64,000 nt of DNA from Ilex aquifolium (lineage: Eukaryota; Streptophyta; Magnoliopsida; Aquifoliales; Aquifoliaceae), in NCBI GenBank assembly GCA_951799425.1, contig OX637393.1, positions 25,748,744-25,812,743 of the forward strand. Reading direction: 5' to 3'. The stretch's first letter is position 1; each line of letters starts with the position of its first letter. Shown here in pieces: positions 47,047-58,473 of this stretch. The position numbers and the translations under genes were made by a program. The notes beneath the pieces are model-generated. The model was not told the origin of the DNA, did not search any database, and worked only from the letters and a program-made list of their open reading frames with translations.

Positions 47047-48850
47047 ATGGCTAATAATAATCGAAGAGAACAAGAGGTGGTCCAGAATGCTAGACTTTTG
47101 AGAGAATATTTGCATCCTACACGCACTAGTATCCCCTCCTGTTTTGTTTTTCTCACATTTTAACATCAAAGCAGGGACAATATAGCTTTCACCATAGTTT
47201 AATGATCTTGATCTGAAAATCCTTATTTGCATATGAAATAATTTGAAGCTTTTACTCTGTCTCGAAAGCTGGAAGCTCTAGAGATGAAAAAAGTCAATAA
47301 AGTTTCTGTTGTGTCTCCTACTAACCAATTGTGTGGAATTTTTGCTTTATCAGGACATCCCACTGAGGAGTGTCCCACCATCTTAACATTTAAGGAAGTC
47401 TTGATAGAACAAACCAATGACATTTCAAACTTTAACAAGCCCTATTCCAATCTATATTCTAGAACTTACAACCCAGGGTGGCGAAATCACCCAAATTTTA
47501 GCTAAAAAAATACACAGCCTGTGAGTCAGCAACCAGGTCCACCTTCACCACAGCCTCAGACTCAACAACCATATCAGCCTTATCAACCCCCACATAAAAG
47601 AAGTTTGGAAGATACAATGAATTAGTTCATTTAGACTATAATGAATTTCAATTCACAATCCACTCATGCATTCAATGATTTCAAAGATCAAACATCGCAA
47701 AACATCGAGGATATTAAGAGTCATTTGTCAAGTTAACCCAGTCTTTGAGCACGAGAGAGAAGGAAAAATTTTCATCTCACCCTAAACCCACAGGGTCAAA
47801 ACCATCTAATTGTGTGTCCTCTGACCCTTCTTTGAGCCAAGTCCAAGCAATTACCACATTGAGAAGTGGTAAAGTGATTGACAAGACCATTAAAGCCAAA
47901 ACTCTTGAGCCAGTAGCTAAGTCAATCCTTGTCAATGAACCAATTGAGTCTAAACCAATAGTTCAAAAGGAAACAGAGTTGCTGTTGAAAAAGACAAATC
48001 AAATCCTATTCCCTTACCTTTTCCTCAAAGAATCAAGAAACCTCAACTATTGAACAATCGTGCTAAAATCTTTGAGTTGTTTAAGTAAGTGAAGATTAAC
48101 TTCCCCATGTTGGATGCAATCAAGCAAGTTTCGTCGTTTGCCAAGTTTTTGAAAGACCTTTGCACTGTAAAAAGAATGATCAATGTATAGAAAAGAGCAT
48201 TTTTTTACTGAACATGCTAGTGTTATTATTCAGCACAAAGCCCCTCTAAAGTACAAAGATCCTAGGAGTCCTACAGTTTCATGCATAATTGAAAACTTCA
48301 AGATTGAACAAGCTTTGCTTATCTTACAGCCAGTGTCAATTTACTCTCGTATTCACTCTATGAGCAATTAGGGTTAGGTGAGTTGAAACCCACAAATATT
48401 ACATTACAATTGGTTGACCGTTCTATGAAAATTTCATGAAGAGTTGTTGAGGATGTGCTTGTTCAAGTTGATAAGTTTTATTTTCCGGTGGATTTTATTA
48501 TTTTAGATACTCAGCCAGTTTTGCATGTCTCTACACAAATTCCTGTCATTTTGGGATGCTCATTCCTACCTACATCAAATGCATTAATTAATTATAGGAA
48601 TGGAATCATAAAAATCTCATTTGAAAAAATGACATTGGAATTGAATGTATTTGATATTGCTAAGCAGCGCAGGGAGGAGGAAAAGTTGCATGAAGTAAAT
48701 TGCATTGAGTTATTAACTTAGAATCTATTTGAAAGTATTTGTAAAAAGGAGTCACGTGCATTGTTAGAGTCTATAAATAATGGTGAGTCTATTGTAGATA
48801 TGTCCACTATTGGAACATGGGTTCCAAAATTTAGAGTTATTACCTAATGG
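47047..48850 (+). pseudogene. Athila gag and protease remnants (+ strand)
   Basis: The start word MANNNRREQEVVQNARLLRE (47047) is typical of Athila Gag. Further on are a knuckle-region stretch (LCGIFALSGHPTEECPT, about 47329), the Gln/Pro-rich section, ITTLRSGKVIDKTIK (about 47850), and protease-region words (VDKFYFPVDFIILDTQPVLH, about 48464; IPVILGCSFLPTSNALINYR, about 48539). The order equals that of the - strand Athila. It is broken many times. Confidence 0.7.
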
Positions 48851-49239
48851 ATCAAAGTCTATTGAGTCCAGTGTTGCTCCCAAACCAGAGTTGAGACCTC
48901 TTCCGACTGACTCAATTATGTCTTCTTGGGAGACGATGAAACTTATCCAGTGGTAATATCTTCGAAGTTGTCAGAAGTTCAAGAAAAACAGTTGGTACTA
49001 GTCATCAAAAATCATCAAAGCGCAATAGGTTGGATAGTAGCCAACATTAAGGGAATAATTATTCTTCTCTATACTCATTATATATACTTGGAAGAAGACT
49101 CTAAACCTTCCCGACGCCACAACATAGACTGAATCCACACCTTAAGGAAGTCGTTCGGGCTGAAGTGCTTAAACTATTAGATGTTGATATTATATATCCT
49201 ATATCTAATAGTAAATGGATTAGCCCTACACAAGTAGTA

Positions 49240-50560
49240 CTAAAAAGTCTGGTGTCACGATAGTGAGAAATCAAGAAAATTAATTGGTTCTTATGCGTAC
49301 AGTCGCTAGTTGATGTATATGTATCGACTATCGGAAACTAAATTCTCTTACCATAAAAGACCATTTTCCTCTACCTTTCCTAGACCAAGTTCTGGAAAGA
49401 ATAGTTGGACATGCATACTATTATTTTTTGGATCGGTACTCCAGCTACAACCAAATTGAAATAGTAATTGATGATTAGGAGGAAACCATTTTTACATGTT
49501 TGTTTGACACTTTTGCTTGTAAAAGAATGTCATTTGGATTGTGTAATGCTCCAGCTACATTTCAACGTTGTATGTTGAGTATTTTCAGTGACATGGTGGA
49601 GTGATTTCTAAAAGTTTTCATGGATGATTTTTCTATGTATTGTGATTCATTTGAATTGTGTCTAGAGAATCTTGAAAAGGTCCTTATTCGGTGTGAGGAG
49701 ACAAACCTTGTTTTGAATTGGGAGAAATGTCACTTCATAGTTACACAAGGCATTTTTTTAGGTCATGTTATTTTTGCTGAGCGAATTAAAGTTGATTAGT
49801 CAAAGATTGCTATGATAGCTAGTCTCCCTCCACTAAAGATTGTAAAAGATGTTCGGTCCTTACTAGATCATGCAGGATTCTATAGAAGATTCATTAAAGA
49901 TTTTAGTTTGATATCCAGACCAATGTGTAATCTTCTATGTCATGATGTACCATTTAATTGGAATGAAGCATGTCAATTAGCATTTGATAAACTTAAGAGC
50001 GTGCTTATTTGTGCACCAATTATGCAACCTCCTGATTGATTCTTACCTTTTGAATTAATATGTGATGCTAATGATTATGTTGTAAGGGCTATCTTAGGAC
50101 AAAGAAAAGAGAAGCAACCTTATGTGATTTACTACGCAAGCAAAACTTTGAATGATGCACAGATGAATTATTCTATCACAAAAAAAGAAGTGTTTTGCTA
50201 TGGTACTTGCTTTAGATAAATTCAGATCATATTTAGTGGGATACTCAATCGTTGTGTTTACTGATTACGCAGTCTTGAAATACCTGCTTACAAAGAAGGA
50301 TGCTAAGTCACGTCTCCTACGATGGATGCTGTTACTTCAAGAATTTGATATTATTATCAAATATAAGAAAGGAGTTGAAAACGTGGTAGCTGATCATCTA
50401 TCAAGACTGAATTATGATACAAAAGAGGAGTCAGTACCGATCAAGGAAACTTTTCCTGATGAGCAATTATTTGTTATAACAGAGGTACCTTGGTATGCAG
50501 ATATAGCTAACTATTTGGCCACAAGTACCATTTCTTTTTACTATACTTTGACCGATAAAC
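49240..50560 (+). pseudogene. Athila RT and RNase H remnants (+ strand)
   Basis: RT words: PLPFLDQVLERIVGHAYYYF (about 49370), FQRCMLSIFSDMVE (about 49560), the active-site region FMDDFSMYCDSFELC (about 49618), WEKCHFIVTQGIFLGHVIF (about 49722), and LDHAGFYRRFIKDFSLISRP (about 49866). RNase H words: PYVIYYASKTLNDAQMNYSI (about 50120), KFRSYLVGYSIVVFTDYAVL and VVADHLSRLNY (about 50385). It is a fossil. Confidence 0.75.
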
Positions 50561-50607
50561 ATAAATTTTAAAAAGAGGTACGCAATTTCTTTTGGAAAAA
50601 TTCTTAT

Positions 50608-51786
50608 GTGTTCAAATACTGTAAGAATCATATAATAAGGTGTTGTGTACCCAATCATGAAATAGGTCAGGTTATTTCTTTTTGCCATTCTAAAGCTTGT
50701 GCTGGACATTTTTCTTCAAAGAAAACTGTTGTTAAAATTTTACAGTGTAGATTTTATTGGCCCAGTTTTTTTAAGGATGTACATATTTTTTATCTAAATT
50801 GTGACCGATGTCAAAGGTTGAGGAATATTTCAAAAAAAAAACATGATATTTTTAAACCCTATTTTGATTATTGAAAATTTGATTGTTGGGGCATCGATTT
50901 TATGGGACCATTTTCCCCCCTCCTTTGGACATCTGTACATTTTGATTGTTGTTGATTATGTTTTCAAATGGGTTGAGGCAATTCCTTGTCAAAACAATGA
51001 TCACTGCACTGTGATCATATTTGTAATATAAAATATTTTGCCTAAATTCTGAATTCCTCGAGCTATTATAAGTGATGGGGGTGCACATTTTTGCAATAAA
51101 TCTTTTGAAAATTTAATGAGAGAATATTTGATTTCACACAAAGTATCTACCCCTTATCATCCTCAGACAAGTGGACAAGCGGAATTAGCCAATAGGGAGA
51201 TAAAATATATTTTGGAAAAAAAAGTTAACCCAGGTCGCAAAGATTGCTCCTTGAGACTGATTGATGCGTTTTGGGCTTACCGCACTGCATATAAAACCAT
51301 TTTGGGATTGTCTCCATATCAGCTGGTTTATGGTAAACCATGTCACTTACTTGTGGAATTAGAACATCGAGCATATTGGGTAATCAAAATGATGAATTTT
51401 GATATAGATAAAACAAGTGCAAAAATTGCAAGCTTCAGATTGCTGAATTGGAAGAATTAAGAAATGAAGCATATGAAAATGCAAAAATTGTCAAGGCTAG
51501 AATGAAGATTTTTCATGATAAAAATATTGTGCGGAAGTCCTTTGTACCATCTCAACAAGTCCTGTTATACAATTCAAGACTCCGCCTATTCATTGGAAAG
51601 TTAAGATCTAGGTAGACAGGTCCATACATTGTTAAACAAGTCTTTGAATATGGGACAGTTGAAATTGAAAATTCATTGAATGGAAATGTTTTTAAGGTGA
51701 ACGGTCAAAGGATTAAGCCATATTATGATAAATTTGTTCAAAATGTGGATTTCATTCAGCTAATGGAACCAGAGTATGTGCCTTGA
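50608..51786 (+). pseudogene. Athila integrase remnant (+ strand)
   Basis: HHCC section (CHSKACAGHF about 50682; CDRCQRLRN about 50803), core words ([16 protein letters not shown] about 51063; [20 protein letters not shown] about 51148), [20 protein letters not shown] (about 51310), and a C-terminal end with LMEPEYVP just before 51786. Every block has a partner in the - strand Athila, and the two differ clearly, so they are separate, old copies. Confidence 0.75.
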
Positions 51787-51929
51787 GAAGTTATTATGCA
51801 TGCTTGTGTATAAATAATAGTACTAATTGTTTTGTTATTTGTTTTGCAGATCAGGGTTTTGCACTATAGACTTGTTTCAAGCTCGGAACTTATTAGCAAT
51901 TGTCTTTAAATTTTTCTTTATGATATTAT

Positions 51930-51967
51930 ACATTGAGAACAATGTTAAATTTAGGTTGGGGGGAGGG
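51930..51967 (+). other. Stem-loop plus G-rich tract past the end of Athila pol
   Basis: ACATTG-AGAA-CAATGT (51930-51945) is followed by TTAGGTTGGGGGGAGG (51951-51966). It has the same layout as at 16921-16956 and 58789-58824. Confidence 0.6.
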
Positions 51968-52099
51968 AACAGTCCATAATCATCTTTGTGACTAGCTGAC
52001 GTTAAAGAACCAGATAATGAGTCTTTTTAAATACATTTTCAAATTTTCAAATTTTCAAAAACTTTCAACAAAAATTGGATGAAAAACTCTTTTTGTTTA

Positions 52100-52473
52100 G
52101 TCTGGGCGTGTTACGCACTTTTCCAAAGGATATACACTCTTTGATCATAGCAAAAGCAAAAGTTGTGAGAAAACTAGAAATCTTCGGTAGTCAAACAAAA
52201 CCGTTGTGTGGGAAAAGTTCATTCGCTAAACGTCGATGAGTAAAGCGACTTGGTGGTTACGTAAAGTGTGGCCGATTAATGCATATGAGCATATTCAATC
52301 AATGTTCCAAACCAATTTCAGGTCGTGCATTAAATCGTCTTGACTGGATTAAGAATGGGCAAAGTAAGGATTACCCTGAGACGCCATCTTATTCCAGTCC
52401 AATGCTCACAAGATATGTGTGGCGTGAAATTAATCGGTTCACTGATATTCTCAATTTAGAGGACTCTGATTAA
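52100..52473 (+). pseudogene. Small cysteine-containing ORF downstream of Athila pol (+ strand)
   Basis: It includes KCGRLMHMSIFNQCSKPISG, RALNRLDWIKNG and PETPSYSSPMLTRYVWREI. It is the counterpart of the - strand stretch at 16340-16740. The function is unknown, and it belongs to a broken element. Confidence 0.5.
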
Positions 52474-52560
52474 AAACTAATAATGATCAAGAGTGTGTAT
52501 TTTTAGGATTTTCTATGCAATGTATATAGTTAGATATGTTATTTGGTGTGTTTAATTTTT

Positions 52561-53101
52561 GGGTTAATTGCACTGGAGGTCCCCAAAGTATGGGGTTTGT
52601 CTCATTTTGGTTCTCAATGTTTCAATTGCATCACTTTGGTCCTTGAAGTATTGAATATATTTCTATATGGTCCTTCAAGCAGACAACGTCCAGTTTGCTA
52701 ACGACTTTTTATCATAAACTTGTCACGTGATACCTAAATATGGACAAAAAAATAATTTTGAGAACTCTTAAACAAAATTTGGGTAACTCTTGACAAAAAT
52801 GTGTTAGCTTTTGACCAAAATTTGGATAGCTCGTGATCAAAACTGTGTAATTTGGGTAGCTATTTAATCAAAATTTGAGTAGAAATTTTGTCAAAAGTTA
52901 TCAAAATTATTTTTTTGTCCATATTTAAGGATCACGTGACAATTTTATGATTAAAAATAGTTAGCAATTTGGACATTGTCTGCTTGAGGGACCATATAGA
53001 AACATATTCAATACTTCAGGGACCAAAATGATGCAATTAAAATATTGGGGACCAAAATGAGATAAACCACATACTTTAGGGACCTCCAATGAAATTAACC
53101 C
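52561..53101. mobile_element. Mutator-type MITE with long inverted repeats
   Basis: 541 bp. Terminal inverted repeats start GGGTTAATTGCACTGGAGG on the left and GGGTTAATTTCATTGGAGG on the right (read inward), and the pairing continues for about 130 bp per arm. It is flanked by a perfect 9-bp duplication TTAATTTTT (52552-52560 and 53102-53110). The 9-bp duplication and long inverted repeats fit the Mutator superfamily. It has no coding capacity; the centre is AT-rich with repeated TTTTGACAAAA-like words. The arms differ at roughly one base in ten. Confidence 0.88.
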
Positions 53102-53110
53102 TTAATTTTT

Positions 53111-53569
53111 AGAAGATTATATTTTTATTAGTATTATAATGATTTTTGTTTATTAGGTAAGTAATGAAGGAATTTTAAATCTTCCCTATACCAATTTAAT
53201 TATCCAACTTATAAACAACTAATCATGAAATGCAAGCAATTAACTTTTATAATGTATATTGAAATGTCACTTTTAAAGGTTAATCAGTTGGACCCATTGT
53301 ACTATTTACCAATGTAGACCATACTTGGTGTCATTAATAGAAGAGTTGTGGCACCTAACTAGGTAGGACAAATGGACCATCTTTGTACCAACAATCTCTG
53401 ACATCAATACTTGTGAAATGTGCATCAATATGCATTGCTTTTCCTTAGCAAGATTGAACCATTCACATTGAAATATAACAACACGATATCCAAAAATATA
53501 ACTCATTTCTCATTCTTTACATAAGTAACCGTAGTAGTCAATTGTTTCTCTCTCATAATCCCCTTCAAC
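53111..53569. other. AT-rich stretch with no recognised feature
   Basis: I see no gene or terminal CACTA motif here. It could be the 3' flank of the TNP2 gene to its right. Confidence 0.4.
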
Positions 53570-55489
53570 AACTAATCCACTATTTTGGGTTTTACGACGG
53601 TTGTTGCGATCTTTGGTGTGAAATTAGATTCCACTGCATTGCAACCTGAATACATTCTAACCGTAAAATCAGATCCATTTGCCAACAACCATAATTTATC
53701 AGTAGCTGCTGTTGAACCTTCATCTCGCAATTGATTGATCTACAAAGGGACCATAAGGAAAACAATATTACCATTTTTGCACTAAACAGACAATGGACTA
53801 CACTTAGTACTTCATAAAATATTACTTACTTGTTTTTCAAACCACTTGAGAAATTCTTTTCGATGCCTTCTATGAATGTCCTGTTCATTTTGCTCTTGCA
53901 ATAGGTTTTTGTTCTCTCGACTTAAAAAAAATGTGATTGTAAATATTTTTTTTTTAAAAAATTCAAAATCATGCATTCACATATTTAAAAGTTAACTTAC
54001 TTCAGATACGAATCTATATCGGGGCTGTTATGCAAAATGAACCACTGAACCATATCACGCTCCTTATGTGGCACCTCGGTTGCGTTTGTTATTGTTCCAA
54101 AAGGATGGACATTTTTTGAGAACACCATCAACCCTGGACTACGTTCATCGCCATTTTTATTTCGTTCCTCACAATTAAATATAGTTTCCATCCCATTTAG
54201 ATATAGTGAGCAAAAAGTCAAACACTCATTCAAAATATATGCTTCCGAGATCGAACCTTCAGGATGGGCTCAATTGTCAACATACTTCTTTAAAGTGCCA
54301 AGGTACCTTTATACAACACAAGTACAATCAGATTTTAAGTCAACAATACATGTATAGATATAAGAAGGATTATTACCTTTCAATCAGGTACATCTAGCGG
54401 TAATGAACTGGTCCGGCAAGTATTGCCTCCGGAGGCAAGTGCACAGCTAACTGGACCATAACATCAAAGAATGCTGGTGGAAAAATATTTTCCAACTTGC
54501 AAAGTATTAAAGTTATTCGATCATGAGATATCTTCAATTTAACCCTCAATGTTTTCGAACAGAGTTGCTAAAAAAAATCCCTAACTCAAACAAAGTAGTA
54601 TAGATTTCTTTGTCAAGATACCCACGTATTCCAATCGAAATGAACCACTATAAGAGAACGTGATAATCATGACTTTTCAAACTCGATACTTTTTCATCCT
54701 TATTACTTACAAATCTTGAGATATTTCCTGCATAGCCATTAGGATACTTAACTGATTTTAGGAACTCACAAAAACCATGTCTCTCCTTTAGGGACAATGT
54801 GTACCATGCGGGGGATTTCACATAAGAATCACCTCGCTTCTGGAGGTACAATTCTTTCCTTACATTCAGATCCTCCACACATATATTTTTCTCTATATGC
54901 ATGACATCAAGGTTGTGTCTGAGGTTTAGATTTGCCTAGTATGGTAGCTCAAAGAAAATAATTTTCTTTGTTTAATTAAGTTCCTAGGATGTGCATTTTT
55001 CTTTTCCTATTACTCGGATGCTTCCCAAACTTAACATTTGCAATGATTGTAGTTGTTCCAAAATCTCATCCCTAGATAGCTCTAATGGTTTCAAATGCTT
55101 CTCATACTTACCGTCAAACAACTTACTTCAATGTCAAGCATGCTCTAGAGACAAGTAACGACGATAGCCCATGTAGTATATTTTACTTCTCCACGGCTGG
55201 GTTGATGTATCGTAGTTACAAAATGGGCATGTCATATAACCCTTTGTACTCTACCCAGACATGTAACCATAAGCACAAAAGTCATTAATGGTCCACATAA
55301 CAACCGCATGCATTCAAAAAGTCTGTTTGCTACATGTATCATAAGTTACTACCCCAACTTCTCATAGTTCTTTCAACTCATCGATTAACGGCCGCATATA
55401 GACATCAATATATTTCCCAGGTGATTGCGGATAGAGAATTAGCAATGACATCATATATTTCATACATTTCCATGGAGGCAAATGGTAAG
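53570..55489 (-). pseudogene. CACTA TNP2-like transposase, C-terminal half
   Basis: On the - strand, TNP2 blocks run in order: HLPPWKCMKYMMSLLI, GKYIDVYMRPLIDELKEL (about 55435), MWTINDFCAYGYMSG (about 55310), CPFCNYDTSTQPW (about 55220), FDGKYEKHLKPLELSRDEIL (about 55125), MHIEKNICVEDLN (54902), and YPNGYAGNISRFVSNKDEK with LKSHDYHVLL (to 54648), which is the start of a DUF4218-type region. Then come LNECLTFCSLYLNGMETIFN (about 54235) and WFILHNSPDIDSYL (to about 53997), a DUF4216-type region. An exon-like piece at about 53865-53900 and another at about 53570-53750 (TDKLWLLANGSDFTVRMYSG) are parted by intron-like stretches. Several in-frame stops and frame changes are visible, and part of the usual linker after MHIEKN is missing, so it is a pseudogene. 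TNP2 transposases cut and join CACTA element ends. Confidence 0.82.
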
Positions 55490-57366
55490 TGATGAGTGCA
55501 TAATTTTGCATATTTCATGGCCTCATTGCAAGCATTTCAACTCAACTTTTGCATATAAGTGCTTAGAAGTTAGCCGTTTTGAACTATAATGTTGATATTT
55601 TGATGTTGCAACCTTTTATAGCTTAAATGATTGATTTTAGGACATTGCAACCTTGATGGATGTGTGGTGAAGGCATGGACACAATACCTGAAGAATTGGA
55701 GGCTTAAAAGTGAAGAAATCAAGAAGGCATTGGTGCTTGGGAACAAGGGCATCAGCAGCCACATCGTTTGGAAGTACTGTCTCGGAGTTCCTCCATTTTG
55801 ACCATGATCTACTCCGAATTTGAAAACGTGAAAAACATGAACGTTGTAGATCTGGGTGTCTTCTATTTTGTGTCAAAATTTCAGCCCAATCCAACGGTTG
55901 GATCAAAAGTTATGCCGATTCTACCAAAAGTGGTCCAGAGCAGAAAAGAGGGTACCGGTACGCGTACCGGTACGCGTACCGGTACGCCGAAGTTTCTGGT
56001 GTTCGGGGTACCGGTACGCGTACCGGTACGCTCCCCTGAAGCAGCCCCGATGCTCCTGCAACTCAGCCCCACTTGCTTGGGGGTCCCACCATCGATTCTC
56101 CCACGTTTCCCCCAACATTTCCTTACACAACCATGTCTCTCTTACACATTGGGGAAGACTTTTGAGGCTTGAACATTGAAGGAAGGGGGAGGGAAGTGGG
56201 CTGCCAGGCTATGCTCTCCCTAGCCTGTCAAAGCCATCCATTCAACCCTCTCTTGATGGGAGCTCGTTCACACAGCTAGGGGGGACCACCATGCACGAAA
56301 ATGAGAGGCATACACTCCATATATTCAACATTAGAAGCTTGTATAGAAGGGGGCTACCTAAGCTTAGTTTAGTTCCAATGAAGAAGACAATGAATAGTGC
56401 CAAAAGTTTACATTTTTTGCATTCTCTTCATTCCATTGTCATGTAATCTCTTGTAAGGATCTTCTAAGTTTAATCTATTGTCTTTAATCTCATTCCTTTC
56501 AAGTCTATTGCAAGTTTACTTACATGTTCTTCATTTCACCATTGTTATGCTTTCATGTTCTTCATTTTTAGCTTAAAATGAGTTTTGAATATTTCTCTTC
56601 ATAGCTTTAGATTTCTTGTTGTAAGTTAATTTTCATGCTTCATGTCTTCATTATATGTCTTTACATTATGCTTGTCTTTCATTTTTATGTATGATTAGCT
56701 AGGATTTAAGTTGGTTAATCCAAGGGAAAATTCTTTTTGGGGAATCCATTTCAACTCTTCTTCTTTCCTCCCTTTTGAGTCAAATGGTTCGGTTTGACGG
56801 GGTTGAGAGTGGATGAGTTGGTGAGCCTTTGATATTCCGTAGGCCTAGTCACGGTTTATGCTTAGATTACTCACCAATCTCGTCCCTAGCTTCCCCCGAA
56901 TCAATCGTTCATTCATGCTCAATCGGAGGAAGGCTTTGAGTTGGCTTGACATTCCCATTGGAGTGAACCTTTGTGGTTAATCAACACTTGTTTTATTTGC
57001 ATTTTCATTCACAAACCAAACACAAAACTCGAATACAAGATTTTACACTTTCCTTTCACTTTTGCAAAATCACTTTCACAAAACTCCCTTTCCTTCCCTG
57101 AGGAGACGACCTTGGAATATTTTCCAAGTAAAACACACGACCACAAAAGACTCCTTTCGATTGGGGAGCATTTTTGTGCACACCGCATCTCATTCCATCT
57201 ATTTTGTTCATCACATTTCCATTCACATCCATTTTGTTGTTGTTTCCTATCTTCTTGCATCATCCGGAGGGAGAGTGACACTCCCCCATCACTATAAGCC
57301 ACATACACACATTGAGGGTGAGGGTGATGTTACGAGGTTAGGAACGACGTAATTACCAAACAATCA
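55490..57366 (+). repeat. 5' LTR of the knuckle-only element (family C)
   Basis: 1877 bp, from TGATGAGTGC to AAACAATCA. U3 has two clusters of GGTACCGGTACGCGTACC-type palindromes (55951-55987 and 56007-56030). It has one more 12-bp unit than the 3' LTR. No strong TATA box is seen close by; CCATATATTCAAC at about 56317 is a weak candidate. Confidence 0.9.
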
Positions 57367-57369
57367 TTT

Positions 57370-57387
57370 TGGCGCCGTTGCCGGGGA
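57370..57387 (+). other. Primer-binding site, tRNA-Asp
   Basis: TGGCGCCGTTGCCGGGGA is a perfect 18-base complement to the 3' end of plant tRNA-Asp. Confidence 0.88.
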
Positions 57388-57501
57388 AGGTAAAGCGTTG
57401 AGTTCAAAGAGGTGATTTTGGGACGGCATAAGGTAAGTCTTGTGATTTTCATCACGAGCCAAGGTATGTCGTCTAACTTGTAAATATTTTTGTTTTAGTT
57501 T

Positions 57502-58473
57502 GTGTTTTGTATTATGTCTTATAATTTTTATAAAAATGTATATAGTGCCCCACATTTTCAAAATGTGTGTAAGATTTGTGATGAGTATGGGCATATTACT
57601 AGTGAGTGCCCAAGAATGGCCTCTTATTTTGAAAACGTATGCAAGATTTGTGGTGAGTATGGACACATCACTAGTGAGTGCCCAATAAATGCCCCTTATT
57701 TTGAATACGTTTGCGAAATTTGTGGTGAGAATGGACACCTCACTAGTGAATGCCCAATAAATGATCCGGTTCAAGACTTTGCATGCGAAAACTTTTACCC
57801 CAACCATTATGTTTCACCGAGTTATCCGAGTTATGGTTGGGAGAATGAACCTCATGATTTTTCATCCAATCTCACACCACCAAATGAATTCTCCCACTAT
57901 CCAACATATGGGAACTCAACCGAAGAAGAATTGGAAAATGTTTTGTGCGATTTTATGCAATACCAAATGGAATTCAATGCCCAAGTAGCCCAAAAAATTT
58001 CTGAAATTGGAGATCAACTTAATACATTGACTCATGCTATAATTGCTATGGATGAAGAACAACACCTTGAGCATAGTCAATGTATTGAGGTTGATCCCCC
58101 CAATGAAATGCATATTGATGTTGAATCTCCCACCACTCTAGATTGTGAAACATTTAATGAAGTTATTATCTCACATGAGGCTAATGAGCCCAAGGTCATT
58201 TTGCCATCTATGAGTGGTGTTGAGATTCACATTTTTCAATTTGGGGAGGACATTGAAATGGAGTTAAGTGTAGAAATTTATAAAGAGAAATTGAACACTC
58301 CATTGTTGGAATTGCATAAACTTGCTTACACTTCTATTTGGTTGAGATTTTTGACTTCTTATCCTTTGTATTGTTGGATAGATGGGTTAGGAAGGGCATT
58401 TATACAACAAAAAAAAGTTAAAACCAAAAAAATCAATGGGTGTAAGCTCATATCCGAATTGAAGCCGGATTGA
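57502..58473 (+). CDS. Gag-derived protein with three tandem zinc knuckles
   Basis: 323 residues, one open frame. Three CX2CX4HX4C knuckles (Cys23-Cys36, Cys47-Cys60, Cys71-Cys84) are spaced exactly 24 residues apart. Each lies in a repeated unit of the type VCKICDEYGHITSECP, and the DNA repeats with it in about 72-bp steps. A Tyr/Pro/Ser-rich section follows (about 98-140), then LENVLCDFMQYQMEFN (144-159), which resembles LEDTLNQFMQIQTNYN in the Gag of the - strand Athila, then an acidic part and a C-terminal part that I do not recognise (about 230-323). Capsid, protease and polymerase domains are not seen. Knuckles of this kind bind nucleic acid, often RNA. I infer an Athila Gag-derived nucleocapsid-like protein. 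The start at 57502 gives the longest frame; the ATG at 57514 is also possible. Confidence 0.75.
   Translation: MFCIMSYNFYKNVYSAPHFQNVCKICDEYGHITSECPRMASYFENVCKICGEYGHITSECPINAPYFEYVCEICGENGHLTSECPINDPVQDFACENFYPNHYVSPSYPSYGWENEPHDFSSNLTPPNEFSHYPTYGNSTEEELENVLCDFMQYQMEFNAQVAQKISEIGDQLNTLTHAIIAMDEEQHLEHSQCIEVDPPNEMHIDVESPTTLDCETFNEVIISHEANEPKVILPSMSGVEIHIFQFGEDIEMELSVEIYKEKLNTPLLELHKLAYTSIWLRFLTSYPLYCWIDGLGRAFIQQKKVKTKKINGCKLISELKPD

Larger units (their letters stand above)
45353..52550 (+). mobile_element. Second decayed Athila element, + strand (no 3' LTR seen)
   Basis: Parts: 5' LTR (45353-46848), primer-binding site (46855-46872), gag, protease, RT, RNase H, integrase, a stem-loop with G-rich tract (51930-51967) and a small cysteine-containing ORF (to 52473). 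Sequence after 52480 has no LTR and soon meets a MITE, so the right end is lost. Well over ten breaks are present in the coding region. It seems to be inserted in the older Athila-type leader to its left. Confidence 0.8.

Noticed and set aside
53111-53569. CACTA terminal inverted repeat at the left of the TNP2 gene
   Set aside because: I looked for a CACTA/TAGTG end and subterminal repeats and saw none. The left end is lost or not recognisable.
55768-56172. ORF of 134 residues with an RTGTRTGT-type repeat (and its twin at 60796-61188)
   Set aside because: It lies in both LTRs of one element. The repeat is the translation of the palindrome cluster, and nothing supports coding use.
57009-57308. 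Identical 99-residue ORFs on the - strand here and at 62025-62324
   Set aside because: They are the same LTR part seen twice, in antisense to the LTR, with no known domain.
57370-57387. tRNA-like word as a tRNA-Asp gene
   Set aside because: Only the 18 bases complementary to the tRNA 3' end are present, right after an LTR, so it is a primer-binding site.
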